From: Chrysaora quinquecirrha
Taxonomy: Eukaryota > Cnidaria > Scyphozoa > Semaeostomeae > Pelagiidae
NCBI GenBank assembly: GCA_014526335.1
Contig: JACTAT010000006.1
Span: 6,562,034 to 6,626,033 of the forward strand
Length of the DNA: 64,000 bases
Direction: 5' to 3'
Positions within the stretch are counted from its first letter, which is position 1, and every line of letters begins with the position of its first letter. Shown here piece by piece: positions 38,401 through 46,600 of the stretch. The position numbers and the translations under genes were made by a program. The notes beneath the pieces were generated by a model that was given only the letters and a program-made list of their open reading frames with translations, was not told the DNA's origin and made no database searches.

Positions 38401-39335
38401 CTGACCTTTGCAATAAACAGGCAAAAACCACATTTCTCATTGCCCGATGATGGGGACAGATCTCTTCAGAAACATTGTCCTAGGAAGTTGGGCAGGAGCC
38501 TAAATTATTCAAAAACAAAACAATTACAATGAACAAAAACGACCATAGTGCTTGAATCGTAAAAAAATTAGAACTATCGCGTGATTGATTATCCCATTTG
38601 CAGAGAATGGCTTTTTCCAACAAAATCTCGGGTGTGCAAGAGCCCCTTTCTATTGTTCTATCCTATTTTTAACCTATTTTTATATTGAAAACTCGGTTGT
38701 GCAAGTGTCGAACTCTGCAGTCTGGTATTATATTGATTGCTATATTTGAATAGTCTATTATTACTCTGTTTGGAATAGGGAGCACACCAAGACAACGAGC
38801 CGAAGGTAATATCATAACTGGCCTGATGTAATGCAGCTTTTTCAATTCGAGTTTTGGACCTTAATAGTGATTGCACACCTGCACACTTGAAGTGCATGGT
38901 AATTTTTTACGGCCCGTTTGCAGAGTATGGCTTTTTCCAACGAGATCTCGAGTGTGCAAGAACCCCTTTCTATTGTTCTCTCCTTTTGTTTACCCTATTG
39001 TTCTATTCAAAAACTCGAAAGTGCAAGTGCCCAACTCTGCAATCTGGTTTTACGGTGGTGCACACTGCCCACTTCAGTTTCTCACTGTGCACACCCGAGA
39101 TCTCGTCAAAAACTGTCATACTTTCCATACGGGCCCTAAAAATATCAAAAAGGCTTGTCATTCATTCCCAATGACATTGATTGGGAAGTGGTGGGTAGGT
39201 AAGGTGGTTGGTGGCTATCATATCTTCAAGGTATAGGTAGTACCTACTAGGAACTAACTTACTTTGTATTTCATCTGAATAAATAGAGTTCAATGCCTCA
39301 AGTTCACCAAGCTGCTCTTCTTTAAATTTATCCAT
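17449..39335 (-). CDS. RWDD1: RWD domain-containing protein 1 (DRG family-regulatory protein 2), six exons
   Basis: Coding exons on the minus strand: 39335-39263, 35066-34871, 24158-24009, 22975-22855, 18421-18359, 17522-17449. Every junction is GT..AG and the phases fit. Exon 1 (MDKFKEEQLGELEALNSIY) and exon 2 (LQFTFTEMYPDEIPLMEI) form the RWD domain. Exon 3 (NNIGMVMIFTLVS, then a charged helix), exon 4 (YHGTAVTVESFTKWKISF), exon 5 (GRQLFETDSTLQFSDAQFY) and exon 6 (VEVDESLFQDLDDLELDD, stop) match the RWDD1/GIR2 C-terminal region. The family binds and stabilises the translational GTPase DRG2 (Rbg2 in yeast) and, through RWD, can contact Gcn1. Expected length is 225 aa, close to known homologues. 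Exon 2 is one base short (196 nt where 197 is needed): an A is missing in a four-A run (plus 34907-34910), breaking the frame after residue ~86. Introns of 10.7 and 4.4 kb are filled with transposons. Confidence 0.93.
18900..22735 (+). mobile_element. CR1/L2-type LINE retrotransposon, nearly complete
   Basis: A non-LTR element lies in RWDD1 intron 4, antisense to the host gene. It comprises the endonuclease-RT ORF (19187-22530), a 3' UTR with a stem-loop (about 22645-22695; inner stem CAGCAT/ATGCTG, outer ACAGGA/TCCTGT), and ends in (TTA)n at 22705-22730, as CR1/L2 elements do with short tandem 3' tails. The 5' limit is uncertain: an ORF at 18997-19197 overlaps the main ORF start and may be 5' UTR or an ORF1 relic. 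Two single-base insertions break the ORF, so it is probably inactive. Confidence 0.85.
19187..22530 (+). pseudogene. LINE ORF2: 2A-like leader, PHD-like finger, APE endonuclease, RT
   Basis: Three overlapping frames (19187-21250, 21243-22187, 22108-22530) are one broken polyprotein. Residues 1-97 carry a hydrophobic stretch (VVCFFALVF) and end in LLCGDIETCPGP, a 2A-like motif whose usual Asn before Pro-Gly-Pro is Cys. A Cys-rich PHD-like finger follows (CGYCMKA...CCSC, about 101-139). Apurinic-type endonuclease: LKILHQNIRGL, LSLSETHL, GDINCNYL and the terminal SDHELI (about 381). RT: KKATGLDNLPP, FIDLSKAFDT, GVPQGSIIGPLLF and the catalytic YADD near 21727, then the C-terminal thumb and tail. 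Frame 1 to 2 shifts by an extra C in a six-C run (21230-21236); frame 2 to 3 by an extra A near 22113. Start chosen as the first ATG of the open frame. Confidence 0.9.
24940..25212 (+). repeat. Degenerate 20-bp satellite, inverted copy of 26425-26960
   Basis: Irregular repeats of ATTTTCATTCAAGATTTG-like units, the reverse complement of the much cleaner array at 26425-26960. Older and more diverged than its partner. Confidence 0.7.
25789..26430 (-). pseudogene. Penelope-like element, C-terminal RT region and GIY-YIG nuclease
   Basis: On the minus strand the frame reads FLTNIYRKPTLSGLYTRWDS and FSPKQRKINLINTLVHRAL, the conserved segment after the RT of Penelope-like elements, followed by LPSIQKDCVP and VIYEFSCWCDARYVSRTSQR..DRIKQH, which matches the GIY-YIG endonuclease. 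The usual YVG/YIG Gly reads Ser (YVS). The 5' part of the element is missing; the frame runs instead straight out of the 20-bp satellite at about 26425, so the open frame of 26613-25789 is a fusion of satellite and element. Truncated and presumably dead. Confidence 0.83.
26425..26960. repeat. 20-bp tandem satellite (GAATCTTGAATGAAAAATGT)
   Basis: About 25-27 copies alternate between two variants ending AATGT and AACGA; a few units are 19 bases long (GAAGAT or GAAAAT variants). Because 20 is not a multiple of 3, minus-strand reading rotates through all frames and still meets no stop, giving long low-complexity ORFs (26379-27062, 26747-26998) with a 20-residue period of FHSRFTFFIQDSHFSFKI type. 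These are repeat-derived, not evidence of a gene. Confidence 0.9.
27310..27960 (+). pseudogene. 5'-truncated LINE, RT C-terminal tail and 3' UTR
   Basis: Frames 27292-27504 and 27488-27727 contain IFEPRFSYCCSVWGCFSE and LQTIHNRAGRIVTSSPYD, the conserved tail of CR1/Jockey-type ORF2 (the 'YCSPVW...NRAARVI' region), then IYKFLNLLAPESLSKLF. The frame shifts at about 27488. The 3' UTR ends around 27960 (TGAATAAATATTACAAAATG). Lies in RWDD1 intron 2. Confidence 0.75.
28220..29440 (-). pseudogene. LINE fragment, RT core and C-terminal tail
   Basis: Minus strand: SPYLCAYRKHFSSEHALFRL (about 29380-29310), MDLSKAFDCLPKNLLL, QGVPQGSILGPLLF and the catalytic FADDNT (29242-28910), then after broken sequence the tail KINERALRLAYSDY and LEVFKTLNNLNPVFM (28580-28245). 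It is a different family from the LINE at 19187. 5' truncated, with frames interrupted between 28900 and 28600. Lies in RWDD1 intron 2, same strand as RWDD1. Confidence 0.82.
30562..31690 (+). pseudogene. LINE fragment, RT core with YADD
   Basis: Frame 30562-31131 reads CSRGVRQGCVISPILFTLFL, LLYADDLVLIAES, KTKVMVLRNKK and YKYLGVYI, all RT motifs 4-7 of a LINE. The tail continues in broken frames to about 31420 (PIMTYASEVWG). The 3' UTR runs to about 31690 (GGTTAAGGGCCATCTCGGCC). The sequence upstream of 30562 is not recognisable as RT, so it is 5' truncated. A third LINE family, also in RWDD1 intron 2. Confidence 0.82.
32337..33417 (+). CDS. Putative type II membrane protein, glycosyltransferase-like, two 1-base deletions
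   Basis: The ATG at 32337 starts MANQQLSCRNKILAILISAA, a short cytoplasmic tail and a signal anchor. The frame breaks in a four-T run (about 32411-32415); one extra T gives a continuous hydrophobic helix, then the stem (INDLKFRFNKIV, acidic linker). A second break lies at GGG 32662-32664; one extra G joins to FVVVTNF. With both bases the ORF is exactly 361 codons including stop. The C-terminal domain has FIEEVHVL, KLIIHIPEG, MDKIVAIAHQDNQF..GW, RIVYALTRH, GSHDVFMF, ENLLIWIF and NPCLILYVHHHHC, resembling an uncharacterised glycosyltransferase-like fold ('vaNaDi..' site then 'SHDvf.F...NP...HhH'). Catalytic role is inferred, not shown. Intronless within RWDD1 intron 2, so it may be a retrocopy. 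Confidence 0.6.
33418..34870. other. RWDD1 intron 2, no further gene
   Basis: Short GTT-rich repeats near 33490-33525. AT-rich, no ORFs of note. A pair of similar stretches around 34200-34260 and 34560-34640 (TGCCAGTATTTTCGCTC- and CCTCACTG-type motifs in opposite orientation, plus GACATC..CGACTTCG) may be the ends of a small inverted-repeat element; boundaries not resolved. Confidence 0.4.
35067..36518. other. RWDD1 intron 1, proximal part; nothing recognised
   Basis: AT-rich sequence without domains, clean repeats or splice-consistent exons. The ORF at 36338-36093 is unsupported. Confidence 0.4.
36519..37218 (-). other. Two adjacent unrecognised ORFs
   Basis: Minus-strand frames 37218-36826 (130 aa, with WLQHIIPNYNSTKLPRLG and TTWDMILLVNANLHQSSY) and 36719-36519 (66 aa, EISLGMTIEEVIGSTKPF) lie about 100 bases apart. 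They look more like real protein than most ORFs here but match no family I recognise. They could be a remnant of a transposon or retrocopy in RWDD1 intron 1. No splice or promoter support was found. Confidence 0.3.
37515..37925. repeat. GTGGTGATG-type low-complexity tract
   Basis: A purine/T-rich trinucleotide-derived tract (GTGGTTGTGGTGATG variants) ending in a cleaner (ATG)n run at about 37876-37900. Opposed ORFs of His/Thr-rich or Val-rich composition here are repeat artefacts. Confidence 0.85.
38270..38293. repeat. Short TTAG/TGAG tetranucleotide repeat
   Basis: Reads GTTAGTTAGTGAGTTAGTGA followed by GTGAGTGAGTGAC. Confidence 0.8.
38594..39052 (+). repeat. Direct duplication of a ~135-bp unit
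   Basis: Copy 1 at about 38594-38731 and copy 2 at about 38914-39052 share TTTGCAGAG(A/T)ATGGCTTTTTCC, TCTCG(G/A)GTGTGCAAGA, CCCCTTTCTATTGTTCT and TGCA(G/A)TCTGGT. The copies are roughly 80 percent alike by eye and separated by 180 bp. Possibly the two ends or two copies of one element in RWDD1 intron 1. Confidence 0.7.
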
Positions 39336-39870
39336 ACTAATGAGAAGTTCTTTTAACTTTTAAATACGCCTAATGTAACGTTTTCTTAATGGCGCCTAGA
39401 CATTCCGACTTTGATTCAGACATTTTCCTTCCAAGCGGGCTAGCGGAGTAAGGTGGGCAAATTGAACATGCACTGTTTTGCGAACAGCTGATTTGAAATT
39501 TCACACTTCTATTTCACGCTAAGCAATTTTCAATTTCGTTCAAATTCTAAGCAATTAATTACATTTTCAAATGTTAGAAATAAAGATGCATTAATATAAC
39601 ACAAGGAGTAAATAGGATAAAATTTGTCACAATTAAACATAAAATATTAGAAGTAAGTGTAAGAGTTAAGTTTATGGAAGAGCTTTCGAGACTCAAGTTT
39701 AAAGTCGTGAATGAATTACTACATATGTAAATATTAACTATATTGGAATGAATAAACGCATTATACGATTGTAGCGTGGCAAGTCTGGCTTTCGTGGCAA
39801 GTATGTCCAACTACGTCAGCAGCATTTTAGACCAATCAGAGTCGCGCAATGGATTATGATGTGAGACAGG
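39336..39870. promoter_or_regulatory. Putative divergent promoter region, RWDD1 and plus-strand gene
   Basis: The 535-bp interval lies between the RWDD1 start codon (minus, 39335) and the plus-strand ORF start at 39871. It holds a CCAAT box (39832-39836, in ACCAATCAGAG) and a CRE-like TACGTCA (39812-39818). Position and motifs suggest a shared or back-to-back promoter; inference only. Confidence 0.45.
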
Positions 39871-41612
39871 ATGTGTGATGAGTCGTCAGGTGGAGGGGGG
39901 GTTAGATTGAGCAATAAGAAGAAGTTCCTGAGAAAATTTTCGCGAGTCAAATTGCGCTCTCGTTCGTTGTTGGTGTGCATACATATCTCAACGAATTTCA
40001 GTACTCTCGCTGCTGACGATCACGATCAAATCGACGAAAGAAGAACAAAATGTAAGTTTTGAAACTTTCCATATTTTATTAAACTGCAGTTATTAGTTGA
40101 GAAATGTGTTGTTTTATTTATATTTATATTTATATTTCTATCCCCATACATACTAGGCCTAATGTATTCCTTTCAGGGCCTAAATAAAATAATCCTTCTT
40201 GCTGCCCCAACTCGATAGAGAGAGACTATTTTGTATAGGCCTAAGTAATCTTGATTATAGGCTAACAGTAGATAGATAGTTAAAATGGGTTAAAGTCTAC
40301 CCTATCACGGAAAAAGATCCTCCATACCTAAAGAATAAGTATTTTTCCTGTTGATTTCATCAGAGATCCGGAGGAAAACAAAGATCAGGAAATTCCAAAC
40401 CAGGCTGAAAACGCCTAAACACTTTCACTCACACACAGGGATGGGCAGCTTCACCTGACTGAAAAGCAAAGATAGATTATTAAATGAAACAAATTAGTAG
40501 AGAAAGTGAAAAAAAAATTATAAATAAAGAGCAAATTTACAAAATTTTATTATAAGTTTACCATTAATTATAAGTTAAGGAAAATGCAGGATCTGTTAAC
40601 CAGAAGTATATTGTCATAAAATATTTCAAAACCATTAAGATTTTGAAGACTGATGATGATCCTTGCAATATAGAGTTGAAATATAGTAATAGAGATCTAC
40701 TTATTCTATTGATAATCATAAACATATTAATCATGAAAGTTCCAAAAAGATTAAGTTTCTTTCAATAGGAATTTCCTGAAGTTTACAAAAAGGGCTTCAT
40801 GCATCTGTAGTTTCTCGTACTACACAAGGTTTCTTGCAATAAAATAAGTGGATAAAAGTCATGCTATTTGTTGCTTTCACTTCAATAACAGGCCTCAAAA
40901 ATAAAAAAAACAGTTAATTATTGCATTTCAGCTGCTACTTGCCAATATGGTAAATGAAGACAGACTTACTTTATAAAATCACTTGAACTGACAATCTGCT
41001 ACATTTGGGGTTGCCCTGGTTCAAAGGCTTAATTGGCTCATTTAAACTTTCAAATATAACAATGAAAAGTGAAACTTAAATATTGGTGCCCTGCTTTGAC
41101 TTTTTTACTTTTATTGTATGTAAATAATTGTCATACTCTTTGAATTTTACTGCAGTGTTGAGGTTCCATAGTTGCGCCTTTGTACTTATGTATCAAACAG
41201 CAACTAACAGTAGAAATCACACATGCACAAGATTTAAATGAGTAAATGACCTTTCTGTAATCTTTCACTGTCATTGAGAGTTTTTGAGATAATCATCCAT
41301 CTCTGATGCTCTTCTTTGTAGTTGCTTTAGTGTTTTAAATGTAAATGTTCAAGTCTCTTTACCATCATTAAGTAGTTTTAAAGACATGTGACATAGTATG
41401 TAGACAAGACTTTCAGATAAGGTTGAAATTAATGTAACACTCCATCTAATATGTAACGTAATGAACATATTTGAGCCTTGCTAGTAATTTCATAGTTTCT
41501 GAACAATTGATTCTAAGATTTGATGATTCCATTTCAGACGCTGAAGAAATGGCACTGTCAGATTTTGACAAGGAAATTCTAGAAGCATTGACATCAATGT
41601 GTGCAAAAGAAG
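39871..41612 (+). CDS. Candidate two-exon 5' part of a gene, product unknown
   Basis: Exon A: 39871-40051, ATG start, Ser/Lys/Arg-rich, ending ...DQIDERRTK with donor T|GTAAGT. Exon B: 41538-41612, after acceptor CATTTCAG, reading AEEMALSDFDKEILEALTSM then donor GAAG|GTAACA. The phases match exactly across the 1.5-kb intron (T+AC). Translation could instead start at the ATG inside exon B. No domain is recognised. Exon B ends in phase 1; joining it to CAAAAATGAAAG at 43683 keeps frame with the integrase-protease gene, so these may be that gene's 5' exons, but that acceptor (GTTGGAG) is weak. Confidence 0.45.
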
Positions 41613-43687
41613 GTAACAATTATTCTGATGCCTTTGTAACACGATTATTTTTTGTTAAATCATTGTTAAAGAAACCTGTTTGTAACCAAGAAATATATCC
41701 TTGTAAGCAAGTATTTGTTACTTTTCTTAATACAACAATAAAGATATTAATAATAGTAATTATATTGTATTTATAATAATAATAATAATAATAATAAAAA
41801 TAATTATAATTATAATTATAATAACAATAAAAAAATTATAGGAATAATAATGATAGAAATGATAATGATGCAAGAACAGAAATTTTTAAATCTTATATTT
41901 TGATAAAGTTCTGTAGCACTAAACCTTACAATTGTCAAGTGTTTATCATTAAAACTACACAAAACAGAGTTAACGAGAAAAATTATTCCAACAATTACAT
42001 GCTATTGAGTTATAAATATGTACAATTAGAAGTATTTCTAAACAATTACCTATGCCTTAAACAATGAACATTCCAGTTTCAATATCTAGAATAAAGGAGT
42101 ACTACAAGTGTGAAGAAGTGCATTGGACAGGTTTCCCAGTACAAAATGTATGAGACAGGCACGGTTTTATCTTTGAAGTGGGTTCGCAACTTTGCATCTC
42201 ATTTTTTCATTTTCATTTAAATTGTGAAGGACTGATTCATTGAAAATTAGGACAAACCCCATCACTCCTTGGATTTGCCTCTGTTTGCTGGCCCACCTAG
42301 ATGAAATGTTCTAGGCACTCTCTTTAAAGGTTGCCTACCCCATGGTCTACACCAAGGGTGCCAATACATTTTTTATAGAAATAGTATGTCTGCTGAAATG
42401 AGATACTATTCTTGATAAATGGATGAACATTCTTAGCAAACAGTTGCAATTGTGATTCTGAAAAAATTAAGAAATATTCCCTTTTAGTAACCTGACTTAA
42501 AAATAACAGGCCCAACAAAGACATGAAACAGGTAGAAATGTCACAGCTTATGATTATTAACTAGAAAATATTATAAAGAGTTGTATCTATATCACCACAA
42601 ACTTAGATGCTGAAATTAAGCTTCTGTTTACGTTTTCTACCTGGTCTGATGAATCCTTGTAAACGAGATGCAAAGTTGCTAACCTGCTTCTAAGATAAAA
42701 CGGTCTCTGTCCCATATGTTTCTATAAGAAATACGTCGGAAGAATTCATAAGCTTTTAAGAACAGTTTCTTTTGTTCCTCGTATTCACCGCTCAGACATT
42801 TTTAGGGTGTACTTTTTGGATACTTTGTTTCGAGTAGAAGCATTTTTGTAGAGAATGTTCATTTTTAGCATCGTCTTGTGAAAGAGGCAGGTTTGACAGG
42901 TCCAAAAACCTTTTGCGTTGAGGATTCTTTCGCAAAATCCCAAGGAAGTTTGTTCTAAAGCGTAGCTAAGTCAGGAATTCAAAGTTTCAGTCCCGGTTTG
43001 ATCGCAATCACTCTTTCTCGGCAACCATTTCGGGGAAATATTTCCAAGTGTACCATTTTCTGAATTTCGTTGGTTTGTCGAAAACGGAAAGCTACTGTGA
43101 ATACTTCATAATTCATAACTACTACAATTCGAATCGTTATGTTTCTTGCAATCATTATATAAGGTCCGGGATTAGGAAAGATTGATTTGACAAAGATTGA
43201 CAAACATGATTTCTATATTTTTTAATTCTTTGTTCTTTATAACATCATTAAATGGAAAATTAAATTCCACCTTGGTTAATTGTTTCGGTCTGCTTCTGAA
43301 GTTCATACTCTGAGAAGTGACAGACAAAAATAGCTTGAGTATGGCCTAAAATGTTTATCGCAATTCCAAAATTAAAAAACATTCTAAAACAATTTTAGTT
43401 CCACACTAAATCTTAATGGTAGGCTAAAGCTATAACGTGCATTGTCTACACGGCCAGGCATTAGGAATAAGATTTACTATCACAGTTTCCCAATGGCATA
43501 ATTGTCGTTTTGTAGACCTTTTCAGTAAAGTCTGGGTCGGTGCGACATTTTTCTGGAACATGGCGGACATCTTGTGTAAGATAATCCGAGAGGGAATCCT
43601 CTCCGCGTGAAATGATGGAGACTGCGGTCGCTTCATAAGAGGTAGCGCAGCAAATTTTGCTCCAATTCACGTTTTGTTGGAGCAAAA
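41613..43687. other. Intron or intergenic, with simple repeats
   Basis: (ATA)n and AT-rich simple repeat at about 41770-41830. No domain-bearing ORF. AACATGGCGGACATC near 43558-43572 looks like a start-codon context but its ORF is only 16 codons long. Confidence 0.45.
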
Positions 43688-46600
43688 ATGAAAGAAAGGA
43701 TGTAAGTCTTAGCTTATCAGCCCAGTGAGGCATTCAACCTTTCAATGAGTATCTTGCATCTTGTTTCCAGAGTTTCTGCAGCTATTTTCGAAATTTATCA
43801 GGTTTGTTTTCTTTTATTATTGATGAACTTGAAGCTTAATTTGCTGTGCTACCTCTTCTTAAGCGTCGTTATTCCAGCTGTTCCACGAGGAGACAATAAT
43901 CGCCTCGACCCAAACTTCTGTACAGGCTCATTTAGTCTCCAGTAAAACACAAATTTCAGTATTTAAAACAATTATAATTGAATAATCAATCGTTTTGGTT
44001 TCAGGTCAAGAAAACGTTTCTGCTGTCCGTGAACCATCTGTCTCTCAGACTTCAGTAACTGTGGAACAGTCCGAACCTAACTGTTCCAATGCTGCAACAT
44101 TGCCATCTTTTCCAATTCCTTTGGACAGGAATGCCAAACAGATCGAGGAAGTGTTGAAATTGCCTTTCGACTCTTCGGAATTGTCATTTCGAGGTCCTTT
44201 CTCTGGCCCTTTGAAAATTATGCTATTGAAGTTTTTAATTCTTCGATACGATATGCCTAACCATTTCAGACATTCTACAGCTTTTTGCAACAAAGAACAG
44301 AGGTTAGCTGTTGAAAAATTCGTTAAAAAAAATCTCCGCAACCTTTTTTATAATAAAAATAAAATAAAACCCATTTACCAACTGAAATTAGACATTCTCG
44401 GCAACTTTGTTCTCAGCCAGTACGATGGTTTGCCTGTTGTAATTCACAAAACGTACAACAAAGGCACGAAACTCCTCTTAGAATCGAGAGAAATCATTAA
44501 GAAAGAGATTCTTGTGAAGGTTCTTGAGAGTCTTCACTGTACACAAACAGCTGATGGCTCTAAATCTTGTCTTCCTGGGGGAATAAATGCTCTCAGCAAA
44601 TCTTTCAATTCGAAATTTTATTACAAGGGTGTGTTTCAAGAGATCCGTAAGTTTCTTCAAGAATGTGAAACTTGCCGTCTCAATGTACCTTTGAGAATGA
44701 CTCAAGCTCCTCCTCCAAAGCCCATCCGTTCTTTCCATCCACACGAACGCCTGCAATATGATCTTATTGATCTTGCCCCTACAAAAAAAGGAAATTCATG
44801 AGAAATAATCAGTGGGGCTTTCGTTACATTTTGTCAATAAAGTGCTGTTTCACTAAATTTTGTTGGCTATTCCCATTGCAACGGAAAAAAGCTTCACATG
44901 TCCACAATGTGGTAAAGTTTCTTTTTGATGTTGAGGGTCCTCCTCAGATTCTACAGACGGATAACGGAAAAGAATTCGTCAACAAGATTATCAAGCAACT
45001 AAGTCAAGATTACGGTTTTCGAATCGTTAGAGGCAAGCCTTATGCTCCACAGCACCAAGGGCAAGTGGAACGTCTTAACCAGACTGTTAAGGCCTATCTT
45101 CGAAGGTTTCTTCAAAACTGCTCTTTAGAGGAGCAAGGTAAAACATGGCCTCTGCTACTCCCCGGAATAGCAGATAAGATTAACAAATCTTATCATTCCA
45201 CTATCGATGATATCCCATTTCGGGTGTACAGAAACCGCGAAGCAAGTTCCATAAACTTCACAATTGTTCCTGATGATAATACATTTCATCTCGATATCGA
45301 GAGAGAGTCGGCAGGAGTTACAGCTGATGACAGTGCGAATGATAATGAAGTGGACGATGAAGGTGATGTTTTGAGCGATTCTTCTTCTGTTGATTCTTGT
45401 TCCGAATCATACTCTATTGAAGACATCATGCAATCTTGTCTTGGCACATCTCTCTCTAAGTCTCTTTTTGCCAATACTTTGGCCAATCATTTGACTACTG
45501 AGAGTGTTGAAGGTATTGACGATGCTGAAGAAGAGCACTCAGAGGTTGACGATGAAGAAGAATTCAGCACCGTCAAATTTTCTTCTTCTCTTTTCCGCAA
45601 CACCTTCTCTAAACATATGTTGCAGCTCCGCATTCTTGAGTCAACAGAATTGACAATTCATAGAAACATTGAGCGGAGCATAAAGCATTCTCCGGGAGAT
45701 AAATTCAATGTTGGAGATTCTGTTCTTATTAGAAATCCCGCCATTACAATTTCCTCTGGTATCAAAAGGACCCGAGATCCTTTTGCGCCAACTAATGTTG
45801 TTGCTAAAGTAGTTGAGACATTACCTCAGGGCATGTACCGCTTGCAACTACCTGATGGGCAGACTACTTTTAAGAAGAATTTTTTCGAAGGCGAAATGGT
45901 TTTGCATCAAACCGCAAAAGCCAGTGATAGCCTTTCTCCTAACGCATGCGCTTCATTGCGAAGCAAAAAACAGCTTATCGATGCTATCTGTGACTTTGGC
46001 ATGCAAACAAGGCGTGCCATATACAGAGACAAGCTTAAAAGAAGCAAAACAGAACCAAAGAGCACTGACAAGCTTTTTGATAAATATTTCCACACACTTG
46101 ACTGTGGTGTTTTATCTGTCCTTCATGGAGAAGCTGATCCTGACAAGCAGCTTCATCTTCATGACCTTTTCACGAGGGGCATTGATGATTTGAAAAGGCT
46201 TGGCTTCTCGAATTTTCTCTATGGCTCAGTGGCATGGGAGAGAAAACGAAGAGTCTGGCTGAGTGATATTCTTCTCGAGTACCTCAATGCAGATGCTAGC
46301 CATACTTGTGTAGACTGTTTCACAGACTCACAATGCTTTTGCCAGCATGCTTGCTGTCAGCAAATGGCGCTCTCTTTTGCGGAAAGATGTGGGGTGAAAC
46401 AGAAATTGCCATCTTCAAAAAAATCCACCTCACAGAATGACAAGAGAAAACGCTCTGCGAAAAATAAGAGTGTTGACTCTCCTCATCCAAAACGCCGTAA
46501 TGAGAAAGAGAGTTTGGCAGGCAACAACGTAAAATCTAAAGCACAGCCCAGTTTTCTCATTTTGGAATCGAAAGTAAATCCGAGTCCCACAGTAGCTGAC

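Noticed and set aside
43745..43945. 66-aa ORF as a separate gene
   Set aside because: It spans intron sequence; the two short exons inside it (43771-43801, 43878-43941) are used in another frame by the integrase-protease gene.
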